Part shown: one piece after another, positions 59,988 to 64,000 of the stretch
How positions within the stretch are numbered: position 1 is the first letter of the stretch
How the letters are laid out: every line of letters starts with the position of its first letter
Assembly (NCBI GenBank): GCA_017408395.1
Contig: JAFQUQ010000025.1
Span: forward strand, 35,545 to 99,544
DNA: 64,000 nt
From: Oscillospiraceae bacterium
GTDB taxonomy: Bacteria; Bacillota; Clostridia; Oscillospirales; Ruminococcaceae
Reading direction: 5' to 3'
Position numbers and translations under genes: made by a program
The notes under the pieces: model-generated
Seen by the model: the letters and a program-made list of their open reading frames with translations, nothing else
Told to the model about the DNA's origin: nothing
The model's database searches: none

Positions 59988-61379
59988 ATGAATTTGAAAA
60001 AAATGCTTGCGGCATTGACCGCATTAAGCTGCGTAATTTCAGTTACAGCCTGCGGAAGCTCCGAACCGACCGTTGAAGAAACTACCACCACTACCGAGTC
60101 ACAAACCGAGTGGACAGGCGATAATATTGCTGTTGAACCTATTGAGGAGCCTGACGAAACCGTTGATATTTCAGGTCAGTCCATTGCTTTCCTTGGTATT
60201 GCCGACATCAACCCTACAAACAGCAGTCCCGAAAGAACGGTTGCTCTTACACTTTATGAAGATACATACGGCGCTAAGGTCGAATACTGGCCTACCACCA
60301 CAAGCAAGAAATTCGACGACCTTGCTACCAACATTCTAGGCGGTAATCCACCCGATATTTTCCTTTATGAATGGATGGCTTTCCCTTACGGCGTAAGTCA
60401 GGGACAGTATCAGCCTGTTGACAGCATCATTGATTTCTCCGACCCGCTGTGGCAGGATATGGAGTCCGTTGCCGACGATTTCGTTATGGACGGTCAGCAC
60501 TACGTTACTCCTCTCGGCTACCGCTTCAAGGATATTCAGGTGCTTATGTACAACCGTACCGTTTATGAAAATGAGGGACTCGACGACCCGTATGACCTCT
60601 ACCTCAACGGCGATTGGGACTGGGACGCTTTCGTTTCCATTATGAAGCAGTACGTTGAAACAGACCCTCTCAACCGTAAGGGTATCGCAGGCTGGTGGTC
60701 AAACGCTTTCGTATTTACATCAGGTGAAACAGTTGTAAAATATGACGGCAAGACCTTTACAAACAACATAAAGAGTGCCGCTATCGAAAAGGCACAGATG
60801 GTACTTGAAGACCTTACAAAGAACGCTCTCATCGAGCCGGGCTGGGTTTCCGACAGTGCCGCTTTTGCAGATGACAAGTACGCTTTCTACGGTATGGGTA
60901 CCTGGGCTTACGAAAACGCTCAGAAAAACCGTTCCGACTGCGAAATTCAGATAGTACCGTTCCCTAAGGCTCCCGATTCCGATACCTACTACACTTCAAA
61001 CGCTCTCCACTCCTATATGTGGGTTGCAGGCTCGGAAAAGGCTGACGCTGTAAAGATATGGCTTGAATGCTGCCGTAAGGAATACGTTGAAGAAAGCTAT
61101 GTTGAAACCGCTAAGGCAAAATACCTCGAAAACAATCCTAACTGGACAGAAGATATGTACGACCTGGTTATGAATTTCTACGACCCTGAACAGTTTACAC
61201 AGGTATTTGACTACGGCTACGGTATCAGCACCGTAATGAGTGCAACCGACAGCGGCGACGGTGCGATAATCTCCAACATCTATGAGGGTATCGCAAACGG
61301 CGTTGTTGAAAACTGGGCACAGTGTAAGGACACATACAGCGACATTATCGACCAGGAGCTTGCTGTTTACAACGAATAA
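59988..61379 (+). CDS. Extracellular solute-binding lipoprotein (sugar type), orphan
   Basis: A 463-residue family 1 solute-binding protein. Signal peptide with lipobox VTAC, a Thr/Glu-rich linker (about 24-60), then the two-lobe binding fold with NILGGNPPDIFLYEW, LYLNGDWDWDAFVSIMKQYV and GTWAYENAQKNRSDC, typical of oligosaccharide binders. AAGGAGG precedes the ATG. No permease or ATPase follows: the next gene is convergent. So it must either serve permeases encoded elsewhere (possibly those at 8787-10618) or act as a sensor. Confidence 0.9.
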   Translation: MNLKKMLAALTALSCVISVTACGSSEPTVEETTTTTESQTEWTGDNIAVEPIEEPDETVDISGQSIAFLGIADINPTNSSPERTVALTLYEDTYGAKVEYWPTTTSKKFDDLATNILGGNPPDIFLYEWMAFPYGVSQGQYQPVDSIIDFSDPLWQDMESVADDFVMDGQHYVTPLGYRFKDIQVLMYNRTVYENEGLDDPYDLYLNGDWDWDAFVSIMKQYVETDPLNRKGIAGWWSNAFVFTSGETVVKYDGKTFTNNIKSAAIEKAQMVLEDLTKNALIEPGWVSDSAAFADDKYAFYGMGTWAYENAQKNRSDCEIQIVPFPKAPDSDTYYTSNALHSYMWVAGSEKADAVKIWLECCRKEYVEESYVETAKAKYLENNPNWTEDMYDLVMNFYDPEQFTQVFDYGYGISTVMSATDSGDGAIISNIYEGIANGVVENWAQCKDTYSDIIDQELAVYNE

Positions 61380-61395
61380 TTTAATTTAAGCAAAA

Positions 61396-61429
61396 AAACT
61401 GCTGCAAGGTGAAAACTTTGCAGCAGTTT
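61396..61429. terminator. Bidirectional terminator
   Basis: Hairpin with 12-bp stem AAACTGCTGCAA/TTGCAGCAGTTT (61396-61407 and 61418-61429), flanked by A-run on the left and T-rich on the right, between the convergent binding-protein and GH26-like genes. Confidence 0.8.
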
Positions 61430-61438
61430 AAATTTTAT

Positions 61439-62884
61439 TTACTTTTCAACAGGTCCGCAGAGAATACGGATCTTTGGAAGCTTCTTGATTGTGTAGTAGT
61501 AGTTGATGTCCCAGTCATCGCCCTGTGCAGTATCATTTTCACCGCTTGCAGGAGGTGCGAAAAGCTTGAGAGTCATATCACATTCGCCGTCCAGAGGCTT
61601 TTCAAAGAATGCAGCCATCATATCAATAGTTCTTGCCTCAGGGGACTTGTAGAACCACTTGCCGTTGATTTCAAGCATATAGTTTCCGTCGTCTTCATCG
61701 TCAAATACGATTTCGCAGAAGTGCGGATTCTTTTCAAAGTGGAGAGGAATTGCAAGACCGTCTGCGTCCTCGGAGCCGCCCCAGCGGAGTGTTACAGGAA
61801 GTGTTATTTCATCGCCTGTCTTCATTTCAGGTGAGAACCATTCGCTGTGGATGATTTCCTTGTAAGTTGAGAGAACAGGCTGTTCGATACCAACCTCTGA
61901 GTTGTTTGGGTCTTCGATTTCAAGGCCCAGTCTGCCTCTGTCACGGAACTGGTACATTGTAAATCCGCTGAACCAGTCTGCCTTTTCAGCAGCAAGCTTA
62001 TCGCAGAATTCCTTTACCATCTGAGCCTGGTCGTAAGGACCTGTTACGTCGCCGTCAGCGTTGAATTCAGCCATTGTCATAGGCTTGCCTTCACCGCCGT
62101 TAAGGTACTTGTAACGCTCATAGCTTAACTTTGTAAGCTCGTAGGTACGCTCAACTGTGGAACGGGAATGTGATGTGCCGCCTGTTTCAGCAACGTCATA
62201 AGGCCAGCCCCAGTGGAGTGCCATATATTTATCAACGGACCAGATGTCAGCGGCAGGAATACACTGTGCAAATTCCTTTTCCTTTTCCATTTCCTCGCCG
62301 TTTTCGGGGTGCTCGATACCGCCGATGCAGATAACTGTCTTAACGTTAGGAGCATATTCGTGGATAATATCGGAGAAGCGTACAAAGAAGTCAGCAACCT
62401 CCTGATAGGAGCATCTCTTGTTGAAGGAGAACCAGTTGCCTGTTGCTTCGTGGTTTATACGGAGGAACATTCTGCCGAAAGGACGGAGATCCTTTGCGAT
62501 TGCAATAAGCTGTTCGTCTGAAACGTGCGGGTCAACGGTAAGAGTAAGGTTAACGTCCTGACCGTGACGGCGAACATCACGCATATAATTAAACGGCTCG
62601 CCCTCTGTGTTGCCTTCAAGACCGCCCTTATATGTAAAATAGTCATCGTAAGGATAGTCCCACTGGAAGGAAATTTCAGCGTCCTTCATAACCTCGGAAA
62701 TTCTGCCGGGGAATTCCTTATCGAGTGGATAGTAGCAGTACATAAGTGAAATCGCACGGTGAGGTCTGCCGAGCTTGTGGAGGATATAGTCCTGATTAAC
62801 GTACTCTCCTCTTTCGGAGCCGTCACCAAGGTCAACCGCACACTTTGCTGCGCCCATATGAATGCCGTAAATTTTATCTGCCAT
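61439..62884 (-). CDS. GH26-like clan GH-A glycoside hydrolase
   Basis: A 481-residue protein with a TIM-barrel-like first 330 residues and a beta-rich C-terminal domain (about 345-481; LRWGGSEDADGLAIPLHFEK, NYMLEINGKWFY). The likely acid/base Glu lies in LRINHEATGNWFSF, which fits the GH26 pattern R-x-x-H-E-x-x-G-x-W, and the likely nucleophile in KPMTMAEFNADGD. It may act on beta-mannan or mixed-linkage oligosaccharides. No signal peptide, so probably cytoplasmic, with substrate delivered by a transporter. GAAAGGCGG precedes the ATG. The family call is moderate; a related clan GH-A family is possible. Confidence 0.7.
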   Translation of the reverse strand: MADKIYGIHMGAAKCAVDLGDGSERGEYVNQDYILHKLGRPHRAISLMYCYYPLDKEFPGRISEVMKDAEISFQWDYPYDDYFTYKGGLEGNTEGEPFNYMRDVRRHGQDVNLTLTVDPHVSDEQLIAIAKDLRPFGRMFLRINHEATGNWFSFNKRCSYQEVADFFVRFSDIIHEYAPNVKTVICIGGIEHPENGEEMEKEKEFAQCIPAADIWSVDKYMALHWGWPYDVAETGGTSHSRSTVERTYELTKLSYERYKYLNGGEGKPMTMAEFNADGDVTGPYDQAQMVKEFCDKLAAEKADWFSGFTMYQFRDRGRLGLEIEDPNNSEVGIEQPVLSTYKEIIHSEWFSPEMKTGDEITLPVTLRWGGSEDADGLAIPLHFEKNPHFCEIVFDDEDDGNYMLEINGKWFYKSPEARTIDMMAAFFEKPLDGECDMTLKLFAPPASGENDTAQGDDWDINYYYTIKKLPKIRILCGPVEK

Positions 62885-62935
62885 AGTAAAAACCGCCTTT
62901 CATTGAATTAAGCTTAAAACAAGGTAAATGCTTCA

Positions 62936-62949
62936 AGTAATCGTTTCCA
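62936..62949. promoter_or_regulatory. LacI/cre-like site at the GH26-like promoter
   Basis: Minus strand TGGAAACGATTACT, two mismatches from the catabolite-response consensus TGWAANCGNTNWCA, located just downstream of the -10 box where a bound repressor would block transcription. Confidence 0.5.
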
Positions 62950-62965
62950 TACATTTATTAATATA

Positions 62966-62994
62966 AATTTAGCATAAAAAAACTGTCCTGTCAA
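62966..62994 (-). promoter_or_regulatory. Sigma-A promoter of the GH26-like gene
   Basis: Minus-strand TTGACA (62994-62989) and TAAATT (62971-62966) with a 17-bp spacer. Confidence 0.7.
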
Positions 62995-63040
62995 TTACTT
63001 TTTTATGAATTTTTGCAATAACGCTGTTTCTATGAAAAAA

Positions 63041-63075
63041 ATCACATTTACAGCTGTTATAACCGTAAATGTGAT
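63041..63075 (-). terminator. Terminator after the small signal-peptide ORF
   Basis: Minus-strand hairpin with 11-bp stem ATCACATTTAC/GTAAATGTGAT (63075-63041) followed by a run of seven Us. Confidence 0.8.
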
Positions 63076-63082
63076 GATATAT

Positions 63083-63160
63083 TTATGCATTTAACTCGTT
63101 TGGCATTAAACCAATAATCATCAATACCGTTAATAAAATACTTATAATACGTCTATTCAT
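63083..63160 (-). CDS. 25-residue signal-peptide-like ORF
   Basis: Begins with ATG overlapping the TGA of the upstream gene (ATGA) and has GGAGGAAAG eight to ten bases before it, so translation is likely. The product, MNRRIISILLTVLMIIGLMP followed by NELNA, looks exactly like a Gram-positive signal peptide (two Arg, hydrophobic core, A-type cleavage site LNA) and then stops at TAA. No secreted domain follows before the terminator. It is either the remnant of a deleted surface-protein gene or a small membrane peptide. Confidence 0.55.
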   Translation of the reverse strand: MNRRIISILLTVLMIIGLMPNELNA

Positions 63161-64000
63161 TTTACTTTCCTCCAACAACTTTCAAGCAACATTCCAATAG
63201 TATAATAAAGTTCTTCTGCATTCTCATCTGTCGTTTCACAAATCCAATCTCCGCCGCCGCTTAAATATACTATTTCCTGTGTGCCATCTTCATTACTTCG
63301 AACACCGTAATAGTTGTAATGTCCTTGTATAGCATCTGCATAACTATGATAACTATCCATTTCAGCATCTTTATCAACCTTTTTCAGAAGTTCGTAATAA
63401 TCCAGTAATTCGTCTAAACGTATCTTTTCTGTTATAACTTCATCATCACAGGTTGCTTCTTCAATCTGATCATAGACATCAGGTAAGCTATAGTTAACAT
63501 GGGGATCTATTTTATTAAAATCAAATTTTTTTAACTCACCCTTATTAGTAACATATGTGCCGCATATATTTTTGTAATATTCATCAGAGCCTTCACGATA
63601 AACATTTGAAAAATCATGCGTCATTACAAAAACAATCTCAGGCATATTCATCAGCAATTCCAGATCGTTATCTGTCAGAGTGAATTCCGTGACTATTTCC
63701 GTTGTTTCGGCTGGGGTGGTTGTTGTTTCGGCTGTTGTTGTTTCAACAGTTGTTTCGGCTGTTGTTGTTTCAACAGTTGTTTCGGCTGTTGTGGTCGTTT
63801 CAGCTGTTGTCGTTGTGGTTTCTGTTGTTGTCTGCTCGGTTGTTTCTTCGGTGGTGGTTTCAGTTGTTGTTTCCTCAGTTGTTGCCGAAGCAGTGGTTTC
63901 GGCGGCTGTTGCCTCTGCTGCTTTTTGCGTTGATGCCGCTGTTACCGTTTCGGCTGCGGTTGAAGTTGACTCCGCAATTGTTGTTTCACTTTCCAGCTGC
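63157..64000 (-). CDS. Thr/Glu-rich surface protein, C-terminal part
   Basis: The frame is open from the window edge to TGA at 63157-63159, giving at least 280 residues; the start is outside the window. The visible N-terminal 110 residues are a low-complexity linker of Thr, Glu, Ala and Val (repeats such as TTEATTTEV), typical of linkers that follow a lipobox or a surface domain. The last 165 residues form a compact acidic domain with MPEIVFVMTHDFSNVYR, LDELLDYYELLKKVD and GHYNYYGVRSNEDGTQEIVY, and a Trp-rich end (GGGDWICE, ESCWRKVK). No family recognised. Probably an exported or lipid-anchored protein. Confidence 0.65.
   Translation of the reverse strand, partial: QLESETTIAESTSTAAETVTAASTQKAAEATAAETTASATTEETTTETTTEETTEQTTTETTTTTAETTTTAETTVETTTAETTVETTTAETTTTPAETTEIVTEFTLTDNDLELLMNMPEIVFVMTHDFSNVYREGSDEYYKNICGTYVTNKGELKKFDFNKIDPHVNYSLPDVYDQIEEATCDDEVITEKIRLDELLDYYELLKKVDKDAEMDSYHSYADAIQGHYNYYGVRSNEDGTQEIVYLSGGGDWICETTDENAEELYYTIGMLLESCWRKVK
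63724..63804. repeat. 27-bp tandem repeat coding a Thr/Glu linker
   Basis: Unit GTTTCGGCTGTTGTTGTTTC plus AACAGTT (27 bp), two exact copies and a degenerate third, coding nine residues each (minus strand). Further degenerate Thr/Glu-coding sequence extends to about 63910. Such repeats change copy number easily. Confidence 0.7.

Noticed and set aside
63032-63094. 20-residue plus-strand ORF (MKKITFTAVITVNVMIYLCI)
   Set aside because: No ribosome binding site, and it lies across the minus-strand terminator hairpin.
63616-63933. Cys/Gly/Phe-rich plus-strand ORF
   Set aside because: It is the antisense of the Thr/Glu-rich linker of the minus-strand surface gene; its composition follows from the repeat.
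1-64000. A new antiphage defence island, prophage or integrative element
   Set aside because: No nuclease-ATPase defence pairs, integrase, transposase, att-like repeats or phage structural genes were seen; content is core and carbohydrate-use genes.

Overview
The window looks like a chromosome segment of a fibre-degrading, low-to-mid GC Clostridia member, most likely a gut or rumen Ruminococcus-type Oscillospiraceae. The evidence is a cellulase fragment, GH2 and GH26-type enzymes, AGGAGG-type ribosome binding sites, near-consensus TTGACA/TATAAT promoters, the Firmicutes gene order SpoVB-like - MazG - HU - S4 protein, and the rpsF-ssb-rpsR operon. No rRNA, tRNA, CRISPR array, prophage or transposase was found. 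This is mostly ordinary core chromosome with a polysaccharide-use component.

Layout. 1-681: 3' part of a GH5 endoglucanase. 985-3702: GntR/YtrA-type regulator with an ABC ATPase and two ABC-2 type permeases, divergent from an alpha/beta hydrolase (3991-4905). 5278-13286: carbohydrate locus (LacI regulator, solute-binding lipoprotein, two permeases, GH2 beta-galactosidase) without its own ATPase. 13709-15960: trpS and a PLP aminotransferase. 16059-19496: SpoVB-like flippase, MazG, HU, a frameshifted S4 gene and a 57-residue protein. 19486-24320: B12-binding radical SAM protein with an amidohydrolase, galT and pduL. 24492-25607: rpsF-ssb-rpsR. 25719-27603: divergent pair of an unusual HTH/beta-solenoid protein and a CheW protein carrying a zinc-binding CZB insertion. 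27661-33318: a seven-gene, tightly spaced run thyA-folA-cobB-lipoprotein-nadC-radical SAM-aldose epimerase. 33552-35788: DUF1538 membrane protein with a tandem P-II-like protein. 35986-41800: an alpha-2-macroglobulin-like lipoprotein and a secreted MEMO-family lipoprotein. 41942-46940: two-component system with an FtsX-type ABC transporter. 47049-53825: STAS-like protein, then radC-uvrB-uvrA-GyrI-like. 53954-59738: RluA-type synthase, PHP phosphoesterase, malic enzyme, TSCPD protein, YdcF, TspO and a diacylglycerol kinase-like protein. 59988-64000: orphan solute-binding lipoprotein, GH26-like enzyme, a 25-residue signal-peptide-like ORF and the end of a Thr/Glu-rich surface protein.

How it fits together. 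Extracellular cellulase releases oligosaccharides; binding lipoproteins and permeases import them, presumably using a shared ATPase encoded elsewhere; the GH2 and GH26-like enzymes lack signal peptides and probably act inside the cell; aldose epimerase and GalT feed galactose metabolism; PduL and malic enzyme belong to fermentation. LacI/cre-like sites with an AACG core lie at the LacI promoter and the GH26-like promoter, suggesting joint carbohydrate control.

Most worth a second look: (i) two copies of a structured intergenic repeat with compensatory base changes in a long-range stem; (ii) the HTH/beta-solenoid protein with seven cysteines exactly 15 residues apart, divergent from the CheW-CZB protein; (iii) the secreted macroglobulin-like/MEMO lipoprotein pair; (iv) the DUF1538/tandem P-II pair; (v) a one-base frameshift in the S4 gene; (vi) the signal-peptide-only ORF. 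I did not find a clear new defence or mobile system. All functional statements rest on motif recognition by eye; no database search was run.
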